Shown piece after piece: positions 37,369 to 49,387 of a stretch of DNA of 64,000 nucleotides (position 1 is the first letter of the stretch; every line of letters begins with the position of its first letter). The notes under the pieces are model-generated. The model made no database searches. It was given only the letters and a program-made list of their open reading frames with translations, and was not told where the DNA came from. The stretch lies in assembly GCF_021134715.1 (NCBI RefSeq), contig NC_060020.1, forward strand, positions 1,674,001 to 1,738,000, read 5' to 3'. The position numbers were made by a program, and so were the translations under genes. Source of the stretch: Daphnia pulex. Lineage: Eukaryota > Arthropoda > Branchiopoda > Diplostraca > Daphniidae.

Positions 37369-39864
37369 TCAAAAGTGTATGCCACAAACAATAACAGCTT
37401 GTCCCGGTTCAAATCCACAAACTGGGATCAAAGTTAATGCAATAGATTTCGGAATTACATCTCTTAACATTTCCCAATTATAACCATTTTGATCAATCTT
37501 GTAAAAGATTCTTAGAGCATGATTTTGACCCAAGTGTTGCGCAAGCCTTTGGTAAAGAGTAGTCCATTCATTCACATCATTAGGAATATCCACTAAAAGG
37601 TAAAAGCATTATTAAATAAATATTGCAACAGAAAAATGGATTAACGTATATACGTACATAACTGACAAATTAAAGCTGTTGCGTCTTCACATTTGGTCAC
37701 GTACATATGGCCAACTTGTTTTGATGGTGACACTATTGCCGAGAATTTTTCGCTTGATCCTTCAGTCCGGTGAGCCCAAATTTGCCATTCTACCAATGCA
37801 TTTCTTGGCAAATTGCTAACGACGACAAAAGCAATTGGTTGATCCGAATCACCACCATACTCTCTCCATGTCGCTTTAGCTACAGGTATATGAACCTCAC
37901 TACGCACAAAGCACACGACCTTAGAAAAATTGTGTTGGAAATTTAAATTTTTTAGAAATAGTAATTATCCTGTAATGCATACTTGTAGGGCATGGCTAAG
38001 AGAAATTTCCGTATCCATTGCGCTGAGAACACGAGCAGCATGACGAAGTGCAAGGCGACACTCTGCAAGAAAGTTGATAGGATTTGGCAAAGTCATTGAT
38101 CCAGGGATCAAACCGATCTGTCCCGAAACCATAAGAAGATTTCCTATCTAATAACAAATAAAATTCATAAATGTGATGAATGATATTTAATCGGCAAGGA
38201 TACTACACATACTTGGACACATTGGCTGTATGGACCAATATTAGCCGGTGCCCAATGGGATATACTTTGAACATGCATTGAACGCTTGCGATCAATTGAC
38301 AAAGTGGCTATGGCTTCAATTATTGCGTAGCAAGTAATAGGAGCTTGGACGCAAACTCGCGTAGGTGGATTTAAATCAAAATATTGACTGTAAATATTAT
38401 TAATTCGAGGATAATCTGCCATGTCTCTGATATAGAGACAAACAGATAATAGTGCTTTCATACAAGAGCCATGGTTTTCAAGAATTCCTAGAATTTTTTG
38501 GGGAAAATAAAGTTTTTGCTTTAATTACTGTCAACTGCAAAAGTAGAAATGTTTTAAACCTTTAAGGGTATTCATCATGATTGTTAAATCAGCTTCTGAA
38601 TTAGCGATTATTCCCCCGACGAAGATAATACCAGAATTGGTTTTACTGCTTCCGATAAATGAAACCACATCGGCTTTTTCAAATACATAACGAGAAGAAA
38701 TGTCTTGAGATGTTTCGTCAAAACAGTAGCTATCCAATTCATTTCGGCAGAAATCCTCGGGTTTTCTTATCGGTTCAACATCACTTGGAACGGTGGATTC
38801 CTAGAATTATCATTTTTAATCAACAATATTTGCGTTTGCTTATCCATTAAAACTTGAGATTTTCAAAATACTTTGTGGGCAAGTGAGAGCTTGGGGAACT
38901 TTAGATAAGCTACAGGAGCGAATGGATCCTTAGAATGTGGAACAGTTTCCGATTCTATTCTGAAACAAAAAAAAAACAATTAACTGAGAATACAACGGTA
39001 GGCGAAGGCCCAACGCAACATTTAGAATAAACTCACACAACAATACTTTTTTTGAAAAGTGGGCAATCTAATGTCAAAGTTTCGTATTCGCCTCCTTCGC
39101 CACATACATTCAAACCAAATTTAGCCTTCTAATAAAATCATTATGAGAAATTTGTGTTTATGTTACTGTTATTTTGATAAAATTTTATAGGTAATTTGAA
39201 GTGCAATACCAGTTTGAGTAGATCATGTTGACATTCTTGGAGTGATTTACCAAGATGTTTTTTAGGATCAAGACCAAGTGCAGCAACTTTAATGAGAATT
39301 GAATTCATTCCACTCAAAATCATCTCATTTAGAAGCTCTTCTTGATCACGCTGCCACAAATAGCTCAGAGATGTTAAACAAAGCCTATTGCACCTGTTAT
39401 AGAGAAAATCCATTATTATTAAAATGGTAAGAAATGAAATAATCTGTGAAATTCATTTACACGTTTTCTACTCGCACTCTTTGATAATTTGACAAGATGG
39501 CACCAACAGAAACAGCTTCAATTGCTTCCATTTCTTTCACATGGGAAAGAAGTCTGTATAAATCTTCCACTTCATCTTCATGACTTTCATGTGTGTAATC
39601 TGAACCTTGTTGTAGACTTGTCCCTATGATGGCTTCTCGGTACAGTGGTAAACCAGTTGCTTCTGAATAAAGGTCTATGGCATCATGCCCTACAGTTTGA
39701 TACATGTAGCTGTCCATTTCATCAAGTGTGGAAATTTTAGATTCATTGGAACTTATTGGTGGATGGAGATTGGCTAGTGCCACAATTTCATGACCAGCAG
39801 CTATACATTGCAATATATTGTAACAGCTATCTTTCCCTCCACTTATTAATGCGACCGTGCGCAT
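37369..39864 (-). CDS. DPH6: Diphthine-ammonia ligase with C-terminal RidA-like domains
   Basis: DPH6 (ATPBD4) does the last step of diphthamide synthesis on elongation factor 2, using ATP and ammonium to amidate diphthine. The exons in transcript order are 39864-39461, 39393-39210, 39128-39037, 38959-38872, 38800-38560, 38487-38213, 38147-37983, 37919-37658 and 37592-37369, giving 644 residues. The N-terminal ATP-pyrophosphatase motif SGGKDS is at residues 8-13. Other family motifs are YLWQRDQEELLNEMI, KVAALGLDPKKHLGK and CGEGGEYETLTLDCP. Two RidA/YjgF-like domains follow (about 310-430, with HWAPANIGPYSQC, and about 430-570, with NLLMVSGQIGLIPGS). Yeast Dph6 has the same long arrangement. 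Human DPH6 is the short ligase alone. Confidence 0.95.
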
Positions 39865-40880
39865 GATTCCAGAACTAAGACAATTTTCGGTCTTACTTCA
39901 AAGTTGGTTCACAACAAGATAATTAACTAACTCAAGTCAACAGTCAATGCCGAATGCCACTGAAATAAATATGCAGACGACAGTTTTAGAAACGGAAAGG
40001 AGGAAACAGAGGCTATCATTTAGCTATGACCTATTTTTTTTTTTTTAATTATAGTGTCTTTAACAAAATACATCATTTTAGTGTAGCAAGGTCCTTCAAA
40101 CGTTTTTTTTTTTTTTAATTTATTTACATTTTTATTTTATTTTTTAAACGAAGATTATACATTTTCCTGTCGTTCTCATCCATCCAAGTATTTAAATTGG
40201 AATTCACGAAATTGCCTAACTTCGTTTGTTGAAAATAGTTTTTCCAATAAATTATCTGCCAAATTAAAGAGACGAATCCCAAGTCCCAAGCTCCCAAGTC
40301 CCAACCCAATCTGAAAACAAATTAAGTGCAAAAAATTGCTGTGTTGTCGGATGTATCATTTTATCGAGTTGGATCCCGGACTTTGAAGCCTTCAAATTAT
40401 TTTTTAATGTCATAAAAGTAGTAAATAATGCATGAGGAATAGGGTTTTCGATGCCATTTGTTCAATTTTGTACACAAGGAATGGTTTTACTGTGAAATAA
40501 ACAATTTATGTTAACAGCAAGTGAAGCAACATTTAGTCACTTTCATAGAGAAGAAACAAGGGTCTACTCGTTATGAGATTTTCAACAAAGCGGATGTGCT
40601 GAGTTGTTAGCCAACCGTCCCCACCCACTGGATTGAATGTTAGAATTCTAGCCAATAGGAACCTTTTGAATTCCGTGTAGGCACATTCGACTCCGCCTTA
40701 TCAACTTCTACTCTTTTCATGTGCATTCATTCCTTCTCTTATTTTCCATGTTGATTCATTCGTGTCCTACCAGACCCTAACAGACGACGCGCTGTAGTGT
40801 CGAAATATTTTTGAAAGGGGCTAGAAACCAAGTTTGAATATTTCGCGTCATTAGTCGTCCAATCTGCAAGGAAATTGAAG
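39865..40880. promoter_or_regulatory. Divergent upstream region DPH6/RCOR
   Basis: About 1 kb separates the two start codons. It includes poly-T runs near 40035 and 40105 and a short repeated CCCAAGTCCCAAGC patch near 40278-40305. The RCOR leader occupies the right end, because its ATG is the last codon of exon 1. No other feature is supported. Confidence 0.4.
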
Positions 40881-43113
40881 ATGGTAAGAGTTAGTTGTGT
40901 GTTTTGTGATACATTTAGAGAATCAGTTAATATCGGATTATTCAAAGGTGTCGGCCGAGACAGAGGGGCGAACTATTGGCAACAAGCGATCTAGAGGAGC
41001 CAGTCCTAATAACGGACACTATTCGGGAGATAGCGAAGAAGACGAACGCGAAGGAGGAAGTAATATACTTTAATTTAATGTTCTTATTCAAAAATCATCC
41101 TCTGCATTAATCCATTCATTCTTAGTAACTTCCTAGTTGTAATACCGAATGTTGCAAAAATTCACCTAATTGTAAAATTTAATTTGACAGATGGAGGGAT
41201 GCGTGTTGGTAGAGATTATCAAGCCCAGATACCACTCTTGACACCATTAGCAGGTAAATGTTTTGGTGTATTACTGGTATAAATTTTGTTAACGTAATAA
41301 TTATTGTGAACTTGATGTGTAGATCGCAAACCTGATCAATATGCTGAAAGAGCCCTTCTGGTGTGGTCTCCAACCAATGACATACTGGATGCAAAGTGTA
41401 AGTTTTTTACCATAAAATATTTTTACAATCCTTTTGTTAAAACTTGTATTGATTGATTTATTAGTGGAAGACTACATCAGTGTGGCTAAAGAAAAGTATG
41501 GATACAATTCTGAACAAGCATTGGGCATGCTGTTTTGGCATAAGCATGATTTGGAAAAAGCCTTGATTGATCTTTCCAATTTTACTCCCTTCCCTGATGA
41601 GTGGTCAGTTGAAGATAAAGTGCTCTTTGAGCAAGCATTTCAATTCCATGGCAAAAGTTTCCACAGAATTAGACAAATGGTAAATTTTCTTGATACAACT
41701 CTTATTGATCTATTACATTACAACTCTCATTTCCTGTTTCTTCTCCGTTTTAGTTACCAGACAAGTCTATCGCTGCTCTAGTTCGTTATTATTACTCTTG
41801 GAAAAAAACAAGAGCGCGAAGCAGTTTGATGGATCGTCAAGTCCGCCGTATGGTTACCCAAAGAACTGGAGAAGAATCGAATACTGTTGAGGCTGTTGAA
41901 CCAGTCGTAGCCGTCGTTGTTCCAAGTGATAGCGATGAAGACAAAAATGATAACGTAATTTCTAAAAAGTTTTCTTCATCTAATGCAAAGTTTTGTTATC
42001 ATTAATATTTTCGTTTACAGAAAGATGGAGATTCTGCCAAGAGTCTATGCTTAAACTGTGGGATAAACTGTAGTCAACTTCAAGCTACTGCCAAAGGAGC
42101 ACTTTGTTCCACCTGTGCTAATCACCTCAAGTATGTATTTTTTTTAATGATTTAGTTGGGAGAAAAATTAATTATTTTTGAATTCAAGGCGTACTGGTAC
42201 GATGCGTCCCACAACTGGGCCAATTCGCCGCGACAAGCCTGCAGGACTTGCTTCATCAGGTTAGATTTTTTTAAGTTAAGAGTTATTATGCGTCAGTTTA
42301 CCTTATTTATTACCTTAAAACAGGACGTCACAAAAGAAAGCCTCCTAGGGGAATGTATTTAGATCACGAAGATTTAGTTACATTTTGTGGAGAGTCTGAA
42401 ATCCAAAGTGATGCTGTGCTGAAAGGAATGAATGGTGAAATAGTTGCCCTCAAGCGCCTGGTTAGTAATAATCCAAATTTTGATTGTTAGGAAGGGAAAT
42501 TTTAAAAATGTCTTAATTGCACAGGTGCAGAAAAATAAACAAGTATTGAGTGTTCTGACGAAAAGAGTGAGTGACGGGCTGTCCTCATGGAAACCACCCG
42601 ACAACAGCGGCCGGATTAACGCTCGATGGACAAGTGAAGAACTTTTGATTGCAGTTCAAGGTTGGTGTTGTTACGATTAGTTATGTTACGATTAGTTAAG
42701 TTACGATTTCAAACAGGATAATTTCATAAATAATTGGAATTTTGTAAAATTAGGTGTCCGCAAGTACGGTAAAGATTTCAAAGCAATTGCTGATGTCATA
42801 GGTACCAAGAATGAAGCGCACGTGCGCTTGTTTTTTATATCCTATCGTAAGCGCTACAATCTTGATGCTGTTCTTAAAGAATACGAAGAAGAAAACGGAC
42901 CCATTCCCGAAGATGAAAAGGTATTCAAAATTCTACTTTCGTAGATTTAATTAGAAAGCTAATAAATATGGTATTTAGATGGAATTGGAAATGTCGTCAG
43001 GTAGTGAATCGGTCACGCCTACTGGTAGAGGTTCACCGGTCATGTCTGGGACAACTCCTCAAAAATCTAGCTCCAAATCTGTCGCTGTCAGCGCCCCAGC
43101 CGCCTCTAAATAG
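40881..43113 (+). CDS. RCOR: REST corepressor (CoREST)
   Basis: CoREST bridges the histone demethylase LSD1/KDM1A to nucleosomes and HDAC1/2. The exons are 40881-40883, 40948-41059, 41191-41253, 41323-41397, 41465-41679, 41754-41954, 42021-42130, 42189-42259, 42324-42460, 42525-42660, 42754-42920 and 42979-43113, giving 474 residues. The ELM2 domain (about 39-100) has [10 protein letters not shown] and [20 protein letters not shown]1 (about 133-180) reads [21 protein letters not shown] linker helix ([20 protein letters not shown]) would contact the LSD1 tower. SANT2 (about 350-405) has [20 protein letters not shown]. Exon 1 contributes the ATG only. It is convergent with the BRMS1-like gene. 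Confidence 0.95.
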
Positions 43114-43328
43114 TGAAATTGCCGCATGGGAAACTTACTCTTTCTTTAATCCTCATCAATCAGCTGTAACTGTCCGTAGTCTTCGAGGCCATTGTCTCGC
43201 GTCAATTGGTTTCAACATTTAAATTTTTTTCTTCATTTTTAGAATCACAACTAGTTACTGAACTAAGACTTTATGTTGGCTTGGTTACATTCGCGTAGAT
43301 CAATCTTGTGTCGATTTTTTACGACTTG

Positions 43329-43334
43329 AATAAA
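43329..43334 (+). terminator. Poly(A) signal of RCOR
   Basis: AATAAA lies 216 bp after the RCOR stop and about 110 bp before the convergent BRMS1-like stop codon. Confidence 0.55.
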
Positions 43335-43445
43335 CAATGTACTTGCCGTGTATTTGTAACCAGTACTTGTTGAAATGACGTTCGACAATGAGGATGAGAA
43401 AATGGATTTTGATTATTTACAAGTGTACCACCATATCTTTACGCG

Positions 43446-44463
43446 TCAGAGTGGATCTGCAATTAATAAATCAAGTCAATATTATTTTCCCGACGTACTT
43501 TGTTTTAGATGATTATTTAATTAATGCATGTACTTACAATCTTTGCGTTTGGTTGCCGTTAGAGCTTTACGGATCATTGTCCAGTCTTCCATTATATCGG
43601 CATCACTCAGCATGTAAACTATGTAAGGTCCTGTCACAGTGATTGGTTTTCTTCTCTTGTCTTTTTCTTTTGATTCCTTATCATCGCTGCGGAACGGGCT
43701 TGATCCAAAACTGTGAAGTGATCGGGATTTCAAGAAGGAGTCGCACTCGAGCAGTCCAACCTGATTTCTGTCTTCTTCCAAACGACGAATTTTTTCATTC
43801 AAAGATTCTTTGATCGCATCCATTAAAAGTGCTTTCCTGGACTAATAAAAGAAAAATCATTGAAATTTTTGATCCCAGAATAAATACATAAATAATGATC
43901 ATGAGGATAAAGATAATGGAAAAACAGCAGTGATACCTCAAAATCTTGTGTTGCAGCTACTTCTTCAGCCACTGCTTTATTTTTTATGTTCTCTAATCGA
44001 AGTTGTCTCAAGATGCCAGCAACTTGAGTTCTCACTGCCACAGCCTCTCTAAGATCAGCTAAAGGACCAAGATATTCTGCAGCTTGCTCTGCCATAACTT
44101 CTTGTAGTTTATTTTCAATTTGAGTAATTCTTTCTCGATACAGCCTAATTCAAATACAAAGTGTTATAGTAAACTCATACCGTGTTCCAGACAAATAATT
44201 ATGACTTACTGTTCTTTGAGAAAGGAGAATTGTTTTTCAAGATCAATCATATCATCAAGGCATTCGCTTCTCCTATTTTCACATTCATCTTCGTCCATTT
44301 CAGAACTGTCCTCAGACCCAGAATCTTCACTGGAATCTCCATCTGAAGTTCCTCCTTTATCGCTGTCGTGAGGAATAGATAAATGATCCATTTCTTCGTG
44401 CTCACCTTCTCCTTCACTGTCGTCTTTGTCCCGACCATGGGCATCATTGTGAGCCACTGGCAT
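43446..44463 (-). CDS. BRMS1L: BRMS1/SDS3-family Sin3-HDAC subunit, short C-terminus
   Basis: Members of this family are core subunits of Sin3-HDAC corepressor complexes. The exons in transcript order are 44463-44210, 44144-43937, 43841-43538 and 43456-43446, giving 258 residues. The acidic N-terminus is followed by ENRRSECLDDMIDLEKQFSF, a coiled-coil Sds3 region with LYRERITQIENKLQEVMA and KIRRLEEDRN, then the conserved GPYIVYMLSDADIMEDWTMI. Human BRMS1L (323 aa) continues for a further globular stretch. Here the last exon adds only Y-P-L and a stop, and the next sequence is the RCOR 3' UTR. Either the C-terminal part has been lost or a more distant alternative exon exists. I can see none. 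Confidence 0.85.
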
Positions 44464-45264
44464 TTTCGTTCGTTTTCAAAACCTACCAGCATGCAAACAC
44501 CAGCCAAGTAGTGATGGATTTGATTACTAAGTTTGGTTTGGTAGTTGTAACGATTTTCTCGAAATATGCTTCACCCGTTTTAAGACAACCACTTACCTCA
44601 AATTAATCTGGGAAATCCAACAACCTTACAACTTACAAGTCTATATATTTAACAAAGATCAAATATAATTCAAGCAAGAGAATTTTTGTCAGTATTGGCT
44701 TTTGGTTATGCTACTACAACAAGGTCTAGTGGTCTACCCTACAACAAAGCGCCTCTAGTGGTCAGATGTAAGACTTAACATTCAAAGTTTTTTTGTGTTT
44801 TTTTTTGTGAACAAAAACAAAAATCACAGGCTGTGCGGTAAAATAGAAAAATAATTTCCAAAAAATTAACTTGAATTTTGTTAATACGTACCAATCGGCC
44901 AATCCTAGACGGAAACTCGCGCGTGCAGGGGTCGTGCAACGAAGTGGTCGGTTACTCTTCGGGACTATTTTACCCATCTAGCGTGAAATGTTGGAAGTCA
45001 CATCATGATTGTTGTTGTTAGCAGAAGACGTATCACATTTGCAGGTAGTGTCAAGCAACTGGAAGTGCATGCACTAACACGAATTTCAAATAATAGATTC
45101 GTGAATCGTGACATCTACATTCTACATTGACCGAAGCAAAAGTGATCGAAAGTGTTTGATGATTTTCAAATTACTAAGCTCAAAATAAGTTGGTGTTAAT
45201 TTTAGTTTTATACTTTCTTACTTTACCAGTAGGCTACTCTCAGACTCATCATAATAATTGAAGA
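44464..45264. promoter_or_regulatory. Divergent upstream region BRMS1-like/UVSSA
   Basis: This 801-bp region lies between start codons. CTAGTGGTC occurs twice (near 44727 and 44754) in a 40-bp patch. No coding gene is visible. Confidence 0.4.
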
Positions 45265-47204
45265 ATGGATCTAACTGACAATAGCTTGGTTGAAAAATTA
45301 ACACAGGCAATTGAGAGCATTGTTGGCTGTGGACTAAAACAGCCTGATGAGTCAAAGATGAAAGATATAAAAAAGATTTGTCGGTAACTAAATGTTAAAC
45401 TTTGATTGCCTTATACTTTACAAATTAAAGTGTTGGTCTCTTAAATATTTGCAGAATATCAGACAATTATGTCAAAGAGGCCTACCAAATTACAATGCAC
45501 CAACTTAATCAGAAACATTCAGAAGTTCGATTAGCATGTTTGCTTATTTTCAAGGAATTATTTCAAAGGTCACATTACTTTAGAGAACTATTAGTTGCAG
45601 ATTTCCAGGACTTCTCAAAGTTAGTGTTGGATATAGATGCCAGGTATCCTCTACCACCTCCACCAGCAGCATTAAAGCAACTGAAAGTAACTGCAATGAA
45701 AACAATCAAAGAGTGGTATGAAGTGTATGGAGAAGCTTACAAAAAGTTAAAAATTGGATACCTGTATTTAAAAAAAAGTAAAGCTGTTGACTTTGAAGAT
45801 ATGGAAGCTAGATCAGCACAAGAGAGAAGAAGAATTCAAGAAAAAGAAGAACGAGTGTTGGCATTGAAGCAAATTAAATTAAAAACATTAATGGAAGAAT
45901 TGTCCAGTGAAGAGGATGACTTGATAGACTGTATCACACAAATTGAAAATGGGTTTGAATTGCTCTTCCCTGATGAATTTTCTCTCAAGGAACCCAGCAA
46001 ATGCGCAGGTCCCAGCGATTCGGACACTCTTGATTTCAGGGCTCATGGAATAACCAATAATGCTACTTTCAACCTTGTAATTGAAGTCCAAACTACTCAA
46101 ACCATCCACGTCACCGAAGATAATCGTGAAATTATCAAATGTGTGCAAGATCAATATCGATTACTCACTAGCCGGTTTTTACCCGCAGTTTTCAAGTGGA
46201 ATATTACAGCAGCAAAACTTGGAGCCGACGAAAGATTACAGAAAAAAATTCTTGATTTAAAACTGAAAGTTGAGTTGGCAATAAAAAAGTATCAAGAGCT
46301 TAATCTTTCAAGTTGCAGTACTGAACTGGACAGTTCTTCGGAGTCGGATTTAGAAACTGTAGCTGATTTGGACAATTTTGAAAACGAAGTTACCGAAGTA
46401 ATTAGTGACAATAGTGATGAACTTGAAGACAGCACACCGAGATCAATTAGAAGTCCAGCAAAAAAAAAGAAAAAAGTAGACAACGAAAGGAGACTACCTC
46501 TTGATATTGATTCTTATGCAAGTTCTCAATCTAATATACCGGTACCAACATTCTCACGGTAGCTGTAATTTTGCCTACATACAAATTTTACTCGTTTTAA
46601 ATTAGTTGTGTCTGGATAAATATTTAGAAATCCGGTTGAAAGCTACTGGGTTCAAGATCCAGAAAGCGGACTTGCAGCAACAGTGGACTTGGTTACTCAC
46701 CCGGTAGAGTTAGGCGAAGCTTTCTGTCCAGTCAAATGGTCTTGCCGGGCTCCATTACCCAGTGGAAAACTTTGTCCAAGAAACGACCGAAAAAAATGTC
46801 CACTGCATGGGCCTATCGTAGCTCGAGATGAACTGGGTCAGCCTAAAGACCCTTCGTCAGTGCGTTCATCCAAGAAACCATCTATTCCTGATTGGCAAGA
46901 GCCAGCTTTACTTGCTGAAATTAAGGTAATTGAGATTATTCAACAACACATCACTTATGGTGACTTTCATATTTTAAATTAGGCTGCTACAGGTGTTGAT
47001 TTAACCATCCCAACGAAAGGCAAGCGTTTAAAGAAAACCCAATTTCCTAATTTGACAGATGTCAAGGCACTGAGCAACACATCAAGATCCCGCCTGGAGA
47101 AAAAAGTGCTGAAAAGGTAATTTAGTGAAACCTACCTTTTATAATCTTAAATTGATTAAATTACCTTACTTTACAGGAGTACCATAAAGAAAATATCAAA
47201 GTAA
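45265..47204 (+). CDS. UVSSA: UV-stimulated scaffold protein A
   Basis: UVSSA works in transcription-coupled nucleotide excision repair. It binds stalled RNA polymerase II, recruits TFIIH and stabilises CSB. The exons are 45265-45383, 45455-46558, 46628-46925, 46983-47116 and 47177-47204, giving 560 residues (human 709). The N-terminal VHS-like helical domain has YVKEAYQITMHQLNQKHSEV and FKELFQRSHYFRELLVADF. The central part is acidic, with a FELLFPDEF segment that resembles a TFIIH-binding acidic patch. The C-terminal DUF2043 zinc region has CPVKWSCRAPLPSGKLCPR followed by KKCPLHGPIVARDELGQP. The domain order is as in animals, with a shorter linker. Confidence 0.94.
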
Positions 47205-47215
47205 TGATCTTGGAC

Positions 47216-47328
47216 AATAAAGCTTGCCTTGGTGATCAGGGGAATTGCAATTCATTATGTTAGATAAAATTAAGGGCCAAAATGTGTGTGCATTACACAA
47301 CTAACATCCTGAAGTGCAAATCAATAAA
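47216..47328 (+). terminator. Poly(A) signals of UVSSA
   Basis: AATAAA occurs at 47216-47221 and again at 47323-47328, 12 and 119 bp after the UVSSA stop. The second lies just before the convergent RPL27A stop at 47381. Confidence 0.5.
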
Positions 47329-47380
47329 ACAGAATTTTTGATAAAGACGCTGTATTAATGCTGTAGACATATTACACATC

Positions 47381-48503
47381 TTAAGCAGTCAAGATACAGG
47401 CTCCACCAACAGACTTAATCTTGGTCTCAGCAATCCTGGAGAAGAACTTGGCCTTGACAATCATGGGCTGCTTGGGGAGGATTCCCTTGCCCAAAACTTT
47501 GTAGTAACCCTATCAAAAACAAAATTATTTTAGTAAGATGTTCATCATTCTCAATTCATCTCAACAGAGGACATTAAGAAAGAGGTCCGAAAAGATGTGA
47601 TGTGAGTGGCTTTTAATCTACTTCCTAATGCACAGCCAATTCTGGCCTTACTTACGACAACTTAGAAAGTTGCAACAAGTTACAGAATGGCACTTGAATG
47701 CAGGAAGAACAATTCAGAAAATTTTTCCATGAACTTACAGCTCGCACACAATCGATGATGGGCACTTTCTTTTCTGGGTGGTCCTTGTATTTCTCCTTGG
47801 TTTGCTCTGACACTAAGGTCCACAGCTTGTCAAGGTTGATGGCTGGCATGTGGTGTTGATTCTTGCGCAAGTGGAAGTTCCTCATACCAACCTATAATCA
47901 GATTTCTTTTTAGTAAGCAATATTTTGTCAAGGAACTTTGTAGCATCATACTAGAGGACATTAAGAAAGAGGTCCAGCATGATAACACATCATCCCAATT
48001 GTTAATTTACTTCTCTTGCACAGTCAACAATGGCACAATCTTTGTTCCCCAGAAGGAGAATTCAGATTACATAGTGACACTTAGTGTGCGAGAAGACATA
48101 AATACAAATTAATAGAACGCAAGTAAGTTACCTTGCCGAAGTAACCAGGATGGTATTTGTCGAAATTGATTCGGTGGTGGTGCATACCACCGGCATTACC
48201 ACGACCTCCGGGATGCTTACGGTGCTTTCCTTTAAATTGCACAAGAAAAGTATCATTAACAGAGGTTTCAAGACACTTATCAACAAATTTGGACATACCG
48301 ATACGGCCGTGGCCATGGCTGACATGCCCACGAAGTTTCCTGGTCTTCTTCCTGTTGGTCGACTATTCGTGAATAAAATAAAGGGCACACATTTAGTAAA
48401 GACACAACACGACACAAAACTTGAATGGGCACATGAGGATGGCTTTGATTTTACGAGATATTAACAAGTAAAGAGAATGATATGAAGTTCAAGTACTCAC
48501 CAT
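47381..48503 (-). CDS. RPL27A: 60S ribosomal protein L27a (uL15)
   Basis: RPL27A (uL15) is a core protein of the large ribosomal subunit. The exons in transcript order are 48503-48501 (ATG only), 48362-48299, 48229-48132, 47891-47739 and 47509-47381, giving 148 residues as in human. The protein begins [20 protein letters not shown], continues with [20 protein letters not shown] and [20 protein letters not shown], and ends [10 protein letters not shown] pyrimidine-rich sequence at 48540-48521 (CCTTCTCAGTCTTCG on the minus strand) fits a TOP-type transcription start. Introns 3 and 4 each carry a copy of an H/ACA snoRNA-like sequence. Confidence 0.97.
47535..47660 (-). ncRNA. Candidate H/ACA snoRNA in RPL27A intron 4
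   Basis: Read on the host strand, the sequence has a 5' hairpin (GGCCAGAATTGGC-type stem), an H box AGATTA (complement of 47613-47618) and a 3' hairpin whose GGAC/GTCC core lies at 47565-47587. An ACA follows at 47540-47538, about 3 nt from the assumed end. A 23-nt block is identical to the one in intron 3. Human RPL27A introns host SNORA3A and SNORA3B, so a homologous guide RNA is plausible. Ends are approximate and the rRNA target is not determined. Confidence 0.6.
47936..48050 (-). ncRNA. Candidate H/ACA snoRNA in RPL27A intron 3
   Basis: This is the sister copy of the intron 4 element. On the host strand it shows a 5' hairpin region, an H box AAATTA at the position matching AGATTA of the other copy, the same 23-nt GGAC...GTCC hairpin block (47953-47975), and GATGCTACAAAG with ACA at 47941-47939 near the 3' end. 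The two copies agree at the H box, the block TGCACAG and the hairpin core, and diverge elsewhere. That pattern fits a selected structured RNA. Confidence 0.6.
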
Positions 48504-49387
48504 GGTATTTCACGAAATAGAACGACGAAGACTGAGAAGGAGTCGAAGTGGAGTCGACTCGATGAGAAAGACTGTAGTTGATAAGCGACGTTGCCAAGAA
48601 GAAAAAGGTGCGTCTCGGACGATTTTAGTAACACTGGCAACGCTGGGTAAATAAATGAATCAAAAAACAAAATTTCAAATGCATCAAAATTAATTTTAAA
48701 ATTCGTTGTAGGCTAGGCTACAACATACCGGTACTTGGAAAATGTAAAAATCAATAATTGTGGTTAACTTTAGGGTACAGTATTAAGTAATAAGTATATT
48801 CGAGAGGTTAATAATATTGGGATGTGCCGTTTGTTTGTCGGCCGGAACTTCGATCCCATGCAGATTTCTTTATTGTGGGGGTCATTTTCACGCTATTAAT
48901 TGGACTAATGATTTTAATAGTCTACTAAACGCTATTTTCTCCCTTTTAAAAAATGTATCATTCAAGTATTCAACCGTGTAATGAACAAACCCGATATAAG
49001 AAACACTTCACTTAAGACTTGAATAAGAAATTATTTTTGGACTGAAGGCCAATCAGCAGATGCAATCTATGAATTACTACGAATTCTTTACGTGACACAA
49101 CCATTACAAAGGATTTTATAACCATTTTACAACAGTTAAGGATTGAACAATAGGTGATTCAAGGAAGATTTGCATTAATTTTATATAACATAAAAAAGAA
49201 AAAAGATAATTGATCACCAACTTAATATCAAGTTGTTCATTTCAGTTATTAATTTATAGCATAATATTTAGATTATAAACAGCATTAGTATATCTTTGAG
49301 AACCGTGTATTTCTCTTAAGTCAATTCACAAGAACCCGAAAGCATAGTATAAATGCTTAAAGATTTAAAACACCACTAGTCCAGGTT
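48504..49387. other. Region between RPL27A and ZCCHC9-like gene
   Basis: This holds the RPL27A promoter at the left and the 3' UTR of the ZCCHC9-like gene at the right. The AT-rich middle shows no coding or structural feature. Confidence 0.45.

Noticed and set aside
37395-37430. GGTTCAAATCC resembling a tRNA T-loop
   Set aside because: It lies within the last coding exon of DPH6, and no D-arm, anticodon arm or acceptor stem surrounds it.
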